Notes: generated by a model not told the origin, from the sequence alone. A stretch of 64,000 nucleotides of DNA from Panopea generosa (GCA_029582155.1 CM055899.1:86276056-86340055), one strand, 5' to 3'. Positions 32,960 to 43,840 are shown, numbered from the stretch's first letter. Numbers and translations are program-made.

Positions 32960-34075
32960 ACTTTTACATTGATATACTAGTGGTAACAATTATATTGATA
33001 TGAGTGGTACCTTTGATACTGATCAATTATATTGGTACCAATTATATTGATGTGCAAATGGTACCAATTATACTGATGTGTGAGTGATACCAATTACATT
33101 GATGTGTGAGTTGTACCAATTATATTGATGTGTGAGTGATACCAATTATATTGATGTGTGAATGGTACCAATTATATTGATGTGTGAGTGATACAAGTTA
33201 TACTGATGTGTGTGTTACCAATTATATTGATGTGTGAGTGGTACCAATTATATTGATGTGTGAGTGTTACAAATAATATTGATGTGTAAGTGGTATCAAT
33301 TATATTGATGTGTGAGTGATACCAATTATATCTGATGTGTGAGTGATACCAATTATATTGATGTGTGAGTGTTACCAATTACATTGATGTGCGAGTTGTA
33401 CCAATTATATTGATGTGTGAGTGATACAAATTATATTGATGTGTGAGTGATACCAATTATATTGATGTGTGAGTGGTACCAATTATATTGATGTGTGAGT
33501 GTCACCAATTATATTGATGTGTTAGTGTCACCAATTATATTGATGTGTGAGTGATACCAATTACATTGATGTGCGAGTGATACCAATTTTATTGATGTGT
33601 GAGTGATACCAATTATATTGATGTGTTAGTGATACCAATTATATTGATGTGCGAGTGGTACCAATTTTATTGACGTGTGAGTTTTACCAATTATATTGAT
33701 GTGTGAGTGATACAAATGATATTGATATATTGGTGATACACTGATATGTGAGTTGAACCAATTATATTGATGTGAGTTGAACAATTATATTAATATATGA
33801 GTTGAACCAATTATATTGATATAGGAGTTGAACCAATTATATTCATTTGCAAGTTGAACCAATTATATTGATATATGATTGAACCAATTCTATTGTTATG
33901 TGAGTTGAACCAATTATATTGATATATGGTTGAACCAATTACACTGATATGTGCGTTGAACAATTATATTGATATATAAATTGAATCAATTATACTGATA
34001 TGTGAGTTGAACAATTATACTGATATATAAATTGAATCAATTATACTGATATGTGAGTTGAACAAGTTATATTAA
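32960..34075. repeat. 26-bp minisatellite, about 42 copies, two variant blocks
   Basis: The left block (to about 33735) has ACCAATTATATTGATGTGTG followed by AGTGAT. The right block has GAGTTGAACCAATTATATTG followed by ATATAT. Units in the right block differ more in length. This looks like one array with two homogenised domains. Confidence 0.93.
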
Positions 34076-34189
34076 CCAGTTTTGTGTCTCTTTAAAGTAA
34101 AATATGCGCACCATCTACTGTAAAATAATATAAATCAGAAACAACACTGAAATGTATGCCATAAAGAAGCCCCTATCTTGAATATAAAA

Positions 34190-34690
34190 TGCACCACCAG
34201 TCTTCAGAAGTGTCGGTAAGATTAGCGGGAATAACTGCAGCAATGATGAATAATGAGAAGTCTACGATTTATCACACTATGAATCAGTCGCGATTCCTTG
34301 CCATCTTTGCCGCCTGTCATAAACACACGATTCATCAAACTTTACTTGATCAGTTTAAGTATGTAGCAATCTGAGCGCTACATAAGATTGTTAGTGTGTG
34401 CCTGTGTGTGCAATCAGGGTTTGTAGTTTGCAAAAATTTTAAGCATGTCCTATATTTATGATTAACGATATTACAAATCAGTCATGATTAGTGATTCAGG
34501 ATTCCTTTCCATTTTAAGAACATCTGTGCTGAATTCTTCATTGCATCATCCGATCAACAAGGAGACGTATTTGATCACAGCATGCAGTGTGGCAATTATA
34601 GATACATAAAATGTCAGCATCTGTATCTATCTGTGTGTACATTTAAGGTTTACAATCCCAAGTATACATTTTCCAAGGTTTTCCAAGGAT
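34190..34690. repeat. Diverged ~200-bp tandem duplication
   Basis: 34280-34450 and 34490-34680 share, in order, GATTC.TT.CCAT, CATCA..., TTGATCA, TACATAAAAT/TACATAAGAT, CTGTGTGT and a final GG.TT.TA. Identity is low (my estimate is 60-65%). The 61-codon frame at 34189 lies in the first copy. Confidence 0.4.
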
Positions 34691-34695
34691 TATAT

Positions 34696-36112
34696 AAAAA
34701 CAAGAAATGTCACTGGTAAGTGTCGCATGCCCCACAAATGGCCTGTGAAAAATAACAATATATATTATAATAGGTAGCAATTTATCCTAAATATCAAGAG
34801 TAATGGACTGATGTTTCAGGCTAGACATGCAATTTCAATTGTTTTTTTTACATTAAAGCATGACCTTGACCTTTGTGTAACCTTGACCTTGACATCTGAT
34901 GTAATGGTCTGGGTATTTCAACTGTTAAATGCAGGTGAAACATCATCATGACATGCTGGTCACTTGTGTAAAGCTATTTTAAAATCCCTAAATGTAAGAC
35001 AAAGTTACAGATCAATTGTTGATCAATTGATAAATTGAGCCAAGTGTTTTTGAAATCCATCCATGTATGATAAGTTAAAGACAGACTTGAAATCTCAAAC
35101 AGATTCAAAGTGTTGTCGTACATACTAAAACTGTGACCTTGAACTTTGAGGTACAGGTCTAGGTCTTACTTATGACATGTCATCATGTCATCTTGATAAA
35201 TTGCGCAAAATTAAAGACAAAGCCACAGACCAGACACGCAATATCAAATTAAAAGTGTGACCTTGACCTTTGAGGAAAGGTTCTTGGTCTTACATGCGCG
35301 ACTTTATTATGTCATGTTGATCAACTGAGCCATGTGTTTTTAAAATTTATTCATAGATGACAGATCGGGCAAGAAATCTCAAAATGACTGAAAGTGTTGT
35401 CAAACAAAGTTAAATTCTGACCTTGACCTTTGAAGTTGGAGTCTGGGTATTAAGTGCAACATGTCGTCATGTTATGTTAATTAATTGCAGCAAGTATTTA
35501 TAAAATCCATTTATGTACGACATAGTTACTGGCCAGACATGAAATCTCACAAACTGATAGTGTTGTCAAACAAACTTGACCTTGACCTTTGAGATATGCA
35601 TGTGAGTCTTACACGTTACACATTGTCATGTCATGCTGATGAATTGAGCCAAGTGTTTCTGAAATTTATCCATAGGTGACAAAGTTACAAACCGGACACC
35701 AAATCTCAATCAGATTAAAAGTGTCATCAAACAAAGCTAATTTGTGACCTTGACCTTTGAGGTGGGAATCTGGGTGTAACAGGCGACAAATCCTCATGTT
35801 ATGTTGCTCATTTGTAGCTAGTATTAACAAAATCTATCTATGCACGACAAAGTTACTGGCTGACACGAAATCTCACACAGACTCAAAGTGTTATCAAACA
35901 AACTCAAATTGTGACCTTTACCTTTGAGGTATGGGTGTGAGTCTTACTCGCGACACGTCATCATGTTATGTTGATCATTTGTAGCAAGTTTCAACAAGAT
36001 CCATCTATGCATGACAAAGTTACAGGCGGGACACGAAATACCGGACAGAAGGGCGGACGCTGCGATTACTATATGCCACCCCAAAAATTTTTGTGGGGGA
36101 CGACATAAAAAC
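34696..36112 (+). repeat. Hairpin-bounded ~165-bp tandem cassette (cassette D) with TGACCTTGACCTTTGA
   Basis: The left end is ATAAAAACAAGAAATGTCAC. TGACCTTGA or close variants occur at 34861, 35134, 35258, 35418, 35577, 35745 and 35912, with the later spacing 159-168. Units also share ATGTCATGTTGAT, GACAAAGTTAC and GACACGAAATCTCA. The right end is unique sequence with an imperfect hairpin (TATGCCACCCC and GGGGGACGACATA) followed by an A-run. ATAAAAA at both outer edges could be the target duplication. Confidence 0.88.
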
Positions 36113-36560
36113 CTGAATGTCTCACTACTCCGAGGTTTAAAAAATGTCCATATTTTTACACCAATTTCTACAGATTGTTTTTACCCCTCATACAAATGTC
36201 CATGAATTTTTCTCTCAAAAACCTGGAATTCAATGTCCAAATAATCAGAGGTGTTGAAACCTAGGAATAATCCAGGTTTATATCCAGGGCATGTTCTCCT
36301 ATACTGATGTTTTACTTCATACACAAACATGTACATGACATTGTAACAGGCATAAAATGATGTATTTGTTTGATGTTTGTAAAGCTTTATTAGGTGAGAA
36401 TTTGTTAATATGCAGTTTATGCAAGTTTATTTAGAGTAATCATCTTACAAGCTGTGTTGTAAAAGGAAACCCTTGATGTGTTAATAACAACTGTATTTTA
36501 GTTAATAAGAGAAGGTATTTAAATTTTCATTTCTATGTCATATCAAATATTAAAATCTTT
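36113..36560. other. No recognised feature
   Basis: Plain AT-rich sequence after cassette D. No frame, array or terminal repeat. Confidence 0.5.
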
Positions 36561-36570
36561 GTCAATTAGT

Positions 36571-36772
36571 AATCAAACTGGGTTAATCATAATATCAAGA
36601 CAATGTTCATTTAAAGCAAAAACATAACATAAATCAAACTGGGATAATATCAAGACTAGAACATGTTCCTTTAAAACAAAAATAGAACACTAATCAAACT
36701 GGGCCTAATATTGAGACTAGAACAGGTTTCTTAAAAACAAAAATATAACATAAATCAAACGGGGCAATCAGT
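36571..36772. repeat. ~62-bp tandem repeat, about 3 copies
   Basis: AATCAAACTGGG recurs with ATATCAAGACTAGAACATGT and AAAACAAAAATAGAACA following. A last partial copy ends at AATCAAACGGGGCAATC. Confidence 0.8.
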
Positions 36773-37017
36773 TGATTAACAAAATGATGAATTCTCCCGC
36801 ATCAAAAACTATCAACTATTCAAAATCAAATTTGATGAATACAATTCAATGACAAACCGACCATTTTTCATTTCCACTGAAACAGCGACAACCTTTTCTG
36901 TTAATTCAATCAAATGGTATTGATATATCTGTTAAATGATACAGCTGAATGTGAAACTGTGCACATAATCAAAATTTCCATAGAAGATGCTCTTTCAGGA
37001 GTTCCTGTGATTGGACC

Positions 37018-37290
37018 TTAAAATCAAGTTACAAAATCAGTCAACAACCATTAAAGCAGGTTGTCTGCAGATGCTCCTCCCATAAAATCTAGGGCACATC
37101 TTAAGTTCAAAGTCAAGTTACAGAACCAGTCAACAAACATTAAAGCAGGTTGTCTGCAGGCTCCTCCTATAAAATCCAGGGCACATATTCATAAAAACAT
37201 CTTAAGTTGAAAATTAAGAACCAGTCAACCAACATTAAAGCAGGTTGTCCGCAGATGATCCTGGGATCCTTAAAATCCAGAGCACATAAT
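37018..37290. repeat. ~90-bp tandem repeat, 3 copies
   Basis: Each copy has AGTTACARAAYCAGTCAACA, CATTAAAGCAGGTTGTCTGC, AGATGCTCCTCC and AAATCYAGGGCACAT. The third copy is more diverged (GATGATCCTGGGATCC). Confidence 0.8.
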
Positions 37291-38111
37291 TATCAAGTTT
37301 TATGATTTTCAGAAAATGTAATGATTTCATAGAAATTGGGAAAAACTTGTATGTTCTATGAGCAGAAATGGGTGAAAGTGAGGTTCCAGTTCTACTCAAA
37401 ACACTGAAACCTCCTAATACCTAATACCTATACCGATACAAATAAAAAATTCTTACAGTAATGATTTTGGAAAACTTAGTTGTTGATTTTTCTATTTGTT
37501 TTCACTCTTACACTATCTGATATCGGAATAATAACATTCAATAACTTTTCAATAATTTGTTTGATAATATGTCGTAATACACAAACATTCTCCTCCGTAG
37601 GTCTTAATAAGGTCTTCTCTGTTTACTATTCAGTCAATAGTCTCCTTGATGCGAATGATCCAATCACATGAGCAAGGGAAGATCACAGTGTAAGGCTAAT
37701 TGCCTTCAAGTTACTTCAAGGATGCAGCTCTAAACACCTTCACAAGCAAGCTCACTCAATGAACAGTTGGCGAGATACAGTAATTAGAATAATTAGTAAT
37801 CATACCAACTGCCGAATATTTTAGTATGTAACATAAATACAAGCTCGCTGTGCATAAAAATTCTTCACTAATGATGCATAGAAACTCTCTTAGACTTCTT
37901 GTAATAGAATGAAATAAATGCATCGAGGTATAAAGATTGGTATTTGTATATATAATGTTCGATTCCGACACCCCAAGTCTGTCAGACAGTGCTGTACTTT
38001 GCCGAGAAAAATGTTCAAAACATTCCTTTGGATAATATAAATGGTAAATTTATGTCACACTGATGTAAAGGAGGAAATGTTTTTATACAGTATAGAAACA
38101 GAATAAGGTAG
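37291..38111. other. No recognised feature
   Basis: AT-rich sequence. CCTAATACCTAATACC near 37412 is a tiny simple repeat. The 63- and 71-codon frames show no motif. Confidence 0.5.
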
Positions 38112-38306
38112 TATAAACCCAATACACTAATATGTCATTCTATGTACAGTTAAGACTCATCCATTACAGGTAACACATTAATATTGAATCTATTCTATTG
38201 TATAATTTATGTAATAGTTACATGTGCTGCCATCCCTAATACGGTAGGTTCCATCCAAAAATAGAATGACATAGTTTCAAAATAAAGTACGTGTATTGGG
38301 TTCATA
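38112..38306. mobile_element. MITE, ~195 bp, TIR TATRAACCCAATACAC
   Basis: TATAAACCCAATACAC at the left is the inverse of GTGTATTGGGTTCATA at the right (one mismatch). A second inner inverted pair is ATGTCATTCTAT and ATAGAATGACAT. TA at both edges fits a TA target duplication. Non-coding. Confidence 0.75.
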
Positions 38307-38325
38307 ATGGGGAATGGCTTCAGGA

Positions 38326-38740
38326 AAACAAGAGGTCCAAATATGCCTTAGTCGCTTACTTGATGTCACTTTCACTTGTCAATGCTTTTGAAATTTTGCA
38401 TGGACTAAGCCTATGAAGAACTTATAGATGAGAAAATGAGAATTATGTTTGCTCATAGCATTCCCAAATAAAAATCAAAGTCCCTTTACTGGTAAGCCCC
38501 ACTTGGATAGGGTCAACTTTGACCCCAGGGTCGTGACTTAAACAAACTTGAAAGAGCTTCATGCAAGAATGCTCTACCTCAAATTTTGTGAAAAATCTGT
38601 CAAGGAGTTTCAGAGAAAAAGTTATTTAAATAAATATTTGACATACAGACAGAGGAAAAAGGCATGCAAATGGCTGGAGAGCTGGAGAAAATTGATTATA
38701 ATACCTCAATTGAACCTTTAGGCCAGGTGAGCTAATAAGT
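38326..38740 (+). repeat. Single-unit cassette (cassette E), AACAAGAGGTCC start
   Basis: It begins AACAAGAGGTCC and continues CCTTAGTCGCTTACTTGATG. Inside are GTCAACTTTGACCCCAGGGT, CAAATTTTGTGAAAAATCTG and GTTTCAGAGAAAAAGTTAT. The right end is CCAGGTGAGCTAATAA. The terminal words match those of cassettes C and F (GGTGAGCTAAAAA), but there is no internal tandem array, so this may be the monomeric state. The next tandem array starts about 10 bases further on. Confidence 0.6.
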
Positions 38741-38744
38741 ATAG

Positions 38745-40385
38745 ACATAATGTCAAGGTGACTGATTAACAATTGATGTCTAGGTGTCTGACACACAATG
38801 TCAAGGTGACTGATTGACAATTGATGTCAAGGTGTCTGATTCACAATGTCAAGGTGACTTAAATATAATGTCACTACATGATTGGCACACAATGTCAAGA
38901 TAACTTAATCATAATGGCAAGGTAATGGACACAATTTGTTAAGATGATCAACATATTACGTCAAGGTGACTGACTCACAATGTCAATGTAACTTAACTAT
39001 AATGTCAAAGTGACTAATACAAGGTCAAGGTCAGTGACACACAATGTCAAGATAACTGATAAAGAATAATGACATACAATGTCAAGGTAACTGACACACA
39101 ATGTCAAGGTGACTGACATACAATGTCAAGGTGATTTAAATATATTATGTCACTACATGATTGACACACAATGTCAAGGTGACTTAAATATATAATGTCG
39201 CTACATGATTGACAAACAATGTCAAGGTGACTTAATAATGTCACTTCATGATTGACACACAAAGTCAAGGTGACTTAATCATAATGGCAAGGTAATGGAC
39301 ACAATTTGTTAAGATGATCAACACATTATGTCAAGGTTGAAACATAATGTCAAGGTGACTGACACACAATGTTGATGTAACTTAACTATAATGTCAAAGT
39401 GACTGATACAATGTCAAGGTGAGCTACACACAATGTCAAGATAGCTGATAAAGAATATAAAGGATAATGACATACAATGTCAAGGTAACTGACACACACT
39501 GTCAAGGTGACTTAAATATATAATGTCAATACATGATTGACACACAATGTCAAGGTGACTTAACTATATAATGTCACTGGAGCGCGTGGTCATGTGGTAG
39601 AGCACCAAACCCATGATCGGAGGGTCGTGGGTTCGATCCTCCGCCACGGCTATGTGTGGTGTCCTTGAGCAAGACACTTTTCTGCATTTGCTTAGTACTG
39701 GGTCTAACCAGGAAGACTCCGAGCGTGATTTGCTTAAATTGTAAGAACTTGTTTCACAATCGAAGTAAAATAAATAAGTTTAAACTATATAATGTCACTA
39801 TATGATTGACACATAATGTCAAGGTGACTTAAATGTAATGTCACTACATGATTGATACACAATGTCAAGGAGACTTAAATGTATAATGTCACTACATGAT
39901 TGACACACAATGTCAAGGTGACTTAAATATAAAGTCAATACATACTTGACACATACTGTCAAGGTGATTTAAATATAATGTCACCACATGATTGACACAC
40001 AATATCAAGGGGATTTAAATTTATAATGTCACTACATGATTGACACACAATGTCAAGGTGACTTAAATATAATGTTACTACATGATTGACACACATTGTC
40101 ATATACACACAAGGTAATCATAATGGCAAGGTAATTGACATATTTTGTTAAAGTGATCAACCTATATGTCAAGGTGACCGACACACAATGTCAAGGTGAC
40201 GGACACACAATGCCGATGTAACTGAATTATAATGTCAAAGTGACTCATACGATGTCAAGGTAACTGACACACAATGTTATGGTGACTGACAAACAATGTC
40301 GTTGTAACCTTACTATAATGTCAAAGTAACTGATAAAGAATATAAAGGTTAATGATATACAATGTCAAGGTGACTGACACATGTA
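38745..40385. repeat. Complex ~20/46-bp minisatellite with TGTCAAGGTGACT core
   Basis: CACACAATGTCAAGGTGACT alternates with AATATAATGTCACTACATGA and with CATAATGGCAAGGTAATGGA in higher-order blocks (for example about 38880-39050 and 39250-39420 are near duplicates). The core GTCAAGGTGAC is a palindrome with a 3-base spacer. A SINE B copy interrupts the array at 39579-39782. Confidence 0.9.
39579..39782 (+). mobile_element. SINE B, full length (B1), perfect 17-bp target duplication
   Basis: The A box is TGGTCATGTGGTAGAGC (39588) and the B box GGTTCGATCCT (39630-39640). The body has TGTCCTTGAGCAAGACACTT, TGCTTAGTACTGGGTCTAAC, GTGATTTGCTTAAATTGTAA, GAACTTGTTTCACAATCGAA and an AAAATAAATAAG tail. 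AACTATATAATGTCACT flanks it exactly at 39562-39578 and 39783-39799. Intact promoter boxes and a perfect duplication point to recent insertion, after the host array formed. Lacks the hairpin insert of B2. Confidence 0.95.
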
Positions 40386-40970
40386 GAGAAGTATGGTTGG
40401 ATGGACAATTCATACCACCCACAATCATTATGCAAGATCATACATAATAACCAAAAATCAAATACAAAGATAGACAAAGATACAACATATAAGCTCTGTA
40501 GACATTTACACTATTCCTTGTACTTCCATTATTCCATTAACTTAAGACATTTTTTATTTATTATGTTTTATCTACGACAGCCTCCGTCAAATTTAAAACA
40601 CCTCTGACATCTCACAGAAGTCATCATTAAAAGCCTTCATAATGATGGATAAAAAGCTCTGCCCAATATTTCCCAGAAATTTATGATTACATCATTCTAC
40701 GTTTTTTTTATCAATATTTTGTTTAAAAAAAAATCAATAATTTACAGGACATGTTAAAGGTTGTTTAAAGCCTATATATTGTGGAAATCAAGTTGTGTTC
40801 CATATTGTCGCACTAATTGTCAGAAATTATGAATTGCATGTCTATCATGTGACTGGAAAGCAGAAAGTCCCTTTCAAAATAAAAGTGGATAAATCTTAGA
40901 TATGACAAAAAAATGTAATACTAGAATAGAAACAATAGATTACGTAGTAATTCCACAGTAAGGTTATAAC
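40386..40970. other. No recognised feature
   Basis: A 68-codon frame at 40401-40607 shows no motif. AT-rich, no array or terminal repeat. Confidence 0.5.
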
Positions 40971-40971
40971 A

Positions 40972-41128
40972 AATTAATTGCTTGATTATCATCCCTGTCT
41001 GCCAACTAATTTTCATGCCGCCCCGACCCTTTTTATTTTCATAAAAAAAAATATATATATAAATAAAATTCTCCCCCCACCCCCTCTCCCCCTTTTTCAG
41101 AAAAAACTTATTGAGAATCTAGCAATTC
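40972..41128 (-). mobile_element. Small MITE-like element, copy 2, opposite orientation
   Basis: AATTGCTTGATTATCATCCC at the left and GAGAATCTAGCAATT at the right are the inverted ends of the 5.51-kb element. TTTTCATGCCGCCCCGACCC matches the inverse of its GGTTGGGGTGGCATGAAAAT segment. The centre has an ATATATATA tract and C-rich run. Confidence 0.7.
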
Positions 41129-41198
41129 ATTTTAAGCCTGAGTAACACATTTGCATTTATAACTTCCACTGATAACATCACCCTCTCCTATATGATAG

Positions 41199-41500
41199 CC
41201 AGGCCCATTTAGCTTAAGTGTTAGCATGTCTGACTATTAAGCTAGAGGTTTTGAGTTCGAATCCCTGCCTGCCAACAGTCTCCGCGATGACTGATATACA
41301 ACATTGAATCTTATTATTATTCGTCTCTTACAGCTGATTCAAGTGGGAAAATTATCAGTTAAATGTGGAGATGGGGTGTGCTAAACAACTGGTTAACCCA
41401 TCAGGATCCGAGGAACAACAATGAGGTTAACTGATCATCTGTTAGCAATTGATGAAGAAAAATGATGCAAAATATTCAATCAGTCAATCATTCAATCTAA
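41199..41500 (+). mobile_element. SINE A, full length (A7)
   Basis: This is the best-preserved head: GGCCCATTTAGCTTAAGTGT, TAGCATGTCTGACTATTAAG, then B box GAGTTCGAATCCC (41253). The body has CCGCGATGACTGATATACAA, GATTCAAGTGGGAAAATTAT, GTGGAGATGGGGTGTGC, TCAGGATCCGAGGAAC and CTGATCATCTGTTAGC. The tail is AATATTCAATCAGTCAATCA. Confidence 0.9.
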
Positions 41501-41659
41501 TACAACAGCAATATTTGTGTGTTACACATTGTTTCTTTCTTCATTACACAATGTTAATAATGTGATTCCATTTATAAAGTGGACCAGCTCTATGGTTCCC
41601 ATGAACTGTGTTATAACGAGCCACAGAACTATTACAAATTAAACAAGTGCTGCAAGTTT
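41501..41659. other. Short spacer, nothing recognised
   Basis: AT-rich link between SINE A7 and the SINE C remnant. Confidence 0.4.
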
Positions 41660-41715
41660 TACCTTCTCAAAAAACAAACACTCTGGAAACTGACTCAAGA
41701 GCCTTTCACATAAGC
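41660..41715 (+). mobile_element. SINE C 3' fragment (C3) feeding a tandem array
   Basis: CCTTCTCAAAAAACAAACAC, GGAAACTGACTCAAGAGCC and TTTCACATAAGCCCTGAGC align with C2 (CCTCCCAAAAAACAACAC, AAATGGAGTTGAGAGCC, ATTCATATAAGCTCTGTCAG). The tRNA-like head is missing. The last part is the first unit of the 28-bp array. Confidence 0.65.
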
Positions 41716-42900
41716 CCTGAGCTTTTAATGCAATCACATAAGCCTTGAGTTTTTATTGCAATCACATAAGCCTTGAGCTTTTATTGTGATCAGATAAGCC
41801 CTGAGCTTTTATTGCAATCACATAAGCCTTGAGTTTTTATTGCAATCACATACACCTTGAGCTTTTATTGCAATCAGATAAGCCCTGAGCTTTTATTGCA
41901 ATCACATTAGCCCTGAGCCTTTATTGCAATCAGATAAGCCCTGAACTTTAATTGCAATCACATAAGCCTTGAGCTTTTATTGCAATCAGATAAGCCCTGA
42001 GCTTTTACTGCAATCAGATAAGCCCTGAGCTTTTACTGCAATCAGATAAGCCCTGAGCTTTTATTGCAATCACATAAGCCTTGAGTTTTTATTGCAATCA
42101 CATAAGCCTTGAGCTTTTATTGCAATCAGATAAACTCTGAGCTTTTATTGCAATCACATTAGCCTTGAACTTTTATTGCAATCAGATAAGCCATGAGCTT
42201 TTATTGCAATCATATAAGCCCTGAGCTTTTATTGCAATCACATGAGCCTTGAGTTTTAATTGCAATCACATGAGCCCTGAGCTTTTATTGCAATCAGATA
42301 AACCCTGAGCTTTTATTGCAATCACGTAAGCCTTGAGCTTTTATTGCAATCACATAAGCCTTGAGCTTTTATTGCAATCAGATAAGCCCTGAGCTTTTAT
42401 TGCAATCAGATAAGCCCTGTGCTTTTATTGCAATCACATAAGCCTTGAGCTTTTATTGCAATCACATAAGCCTTGAGCTTTCATGGCAATCACATAAGCC
42501 CTTTACTTTTATTGCAATCACATGAGCTTTGAGCTTTTATTGCAATCACATAAGCCTTGAGCTTTCATCGAAATCACATGAGCCTTGAGCTTTTATTGCA
42601 ATAACGTAAGCCTTGAGCTTTCATCGCAATCACATAAGCTCTGAGCTTTCATCGCAATCACATAAGCCCTGAGCTTTCATCACAATCACATTAGCCCTGA
42701 GCTTTCATCACAATCACATAAGCCCTGAGCTTTCATGGCAATCACAGCAATCACATAAGCCCTGAGCTTTCATGGCAATCACGTAAGCCTTGAGCTTTCA
42801 TCGCAACCACATTAGCCCTGAGCTTTCATCGCAATAACATTAGCAATGAGCTTTCATCGCAATCACATAAGCCCTGAGTTTTCATGGCAATCATGACAAT
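41695..42900. repeat. 28-bp minisatellite, about 42 copies, from a SINE C tail
   Basis: The unit is CACATAAGCCCTGAGCTTTT followed by ATTGCAAT. It corresponds to the SINE C 3' end (CATATAAGCTCTGTCAGCTA, then ATTTCACAATCA in C2). Variants separate left (CTTTTATTGCAATC) and right (CTTTCATCGCAATC) domains. One unit near 42750 has an 8-base duplication (GCAATCACAGCAATCACA). Confidence 0.93.
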
Positions 42901-43307
42901 CAATGTGACTTTTGAATCCACATATTTTCATGAAAGTTTGTATGCTTCTCTTTTTAATTATTTGTATAATTCTATCCCATCTTAAAGAAAGTCATTCCAA
43001 CCCAAAGATGAAGAAGGATCTGCGCCTGGTCACATTCTGCATAATTAAGAGGACTGTACCGAAACCGGCACATAAACGTGTCAGAATTCTCCATCATCTT
43101 GGCAACATGGCTAATCATACTTGCTTGCTTATTATAATGTTTTGCTATTTTGATTGATTCTTTATCTCTCTTCCATTTTTTTTTACAATAAACATAAGTG
43201 GTAAGTGCATTTATCCAGCCATCAAAACCACATGCTAAATTGTTGTTGGATAGAGAGAGTGTACAAGGATTTTGGATAGTGGGAAATAGGTCATTCACCA
43301 GATTCAT
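42901..43307. other. Unrecognised overlapping frames, no supported gene
   Basis: A plus frame (42912-43157, 81 codons) and a minus frame (42972-43307, 111 codons) overlap. Neither shows a domain I know; the minus frame has dispersed Cys and Trp but no recognisable motif. At best weak evidence for a coding fragment. Confidence 0.15.
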
Positions 43308-43520
43308 GGAAAGGTGATGTGAAGGTCATCAAGCAGTATTTAAGTGTCATCTATTTTTAGAATTGGGAAGTCTTTTCAAGTTTACTATTTCAATTCAAAT
43401 ATTGATTTTGTCACGTTGATGGATTTAACATACCAAACCATTGAGATTTTATTTATTAACGATAATGAGACGCTTTTTATCCATCTAAAATCATTTTATT
43501 TTTTACTTTTTTTTTGCTGA
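43308..43520 (+). repeat. Dispersed repeat, copy 2 of 3
   Basis: GTGAAGGTCATCAAGCAGTA, TTTAAGTGTCATCTATTTTT, AGAATTGGGA, then CAATTCAAATATTGATTTTG, GATTTAACATACCAAACC and ACGATAATGAGACGCTTTTT. The last two are shared with copy 3 at 50.3 kb but not clearly with copy 1, so copies 2 and 3 are closer. Confidence 0.75.
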
Positions 43521-43524
43521 TATA

Positions 43525-43840
43525 CTACCTTTTAATATAAACAAAGAAACAAATGCATACACAGTCAGTCTTGTTGTTTGTATTAGAAATGTTACCATCT
43601 GGACCAATGATGTTATCTAAGGCTCTTCCTATTATAATTATCTTATTATATACATCTTTAAATATCTTATTCAAATCAAAATCATTAATTTTGTTTGTGT
43701 AAGAAAATTTAAATCTTACATTAGAAATTGGATTAGTGGAATCTTTTGTCAAATCAACTATTTAATCTTTGTGGTAATAAAGTTTGTTACCATCTTCCTG
43801 TTTACTTAACCACTCTTCTTGTCTATCACAAACATCAATA
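43525..43840 (-). pseudogene. Coding-like fragment, family not recognised
   Basis: The minus strand has a 75-codon frame with protein-like composition (for example NKIFKDVYNK and ALDNIIGPDGN), and the upstream sequence in the same frame also reads like protein for about 25 more codons. It could be a relic of a mobile-element protein or a host exon. I cannot name it. Directly adjacent dispersed-repeat sequence suggests it may be part of a larger old element. Confidence 0.2.

Noticed and set aside
39579-39782. A functional tRNA gene (good A and B boxes)
   Set aside because: The sequence after the head continues as a SINE body with a target duplication, and the head does not fold as a complete cloverleaf by eye.
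38745-42900. CRISPR array
   Set aside because: Units are contiguous or nearly so, with no unique equal-length spacers and no cas-like genes; the DNA is eukaryotic with SINEs.
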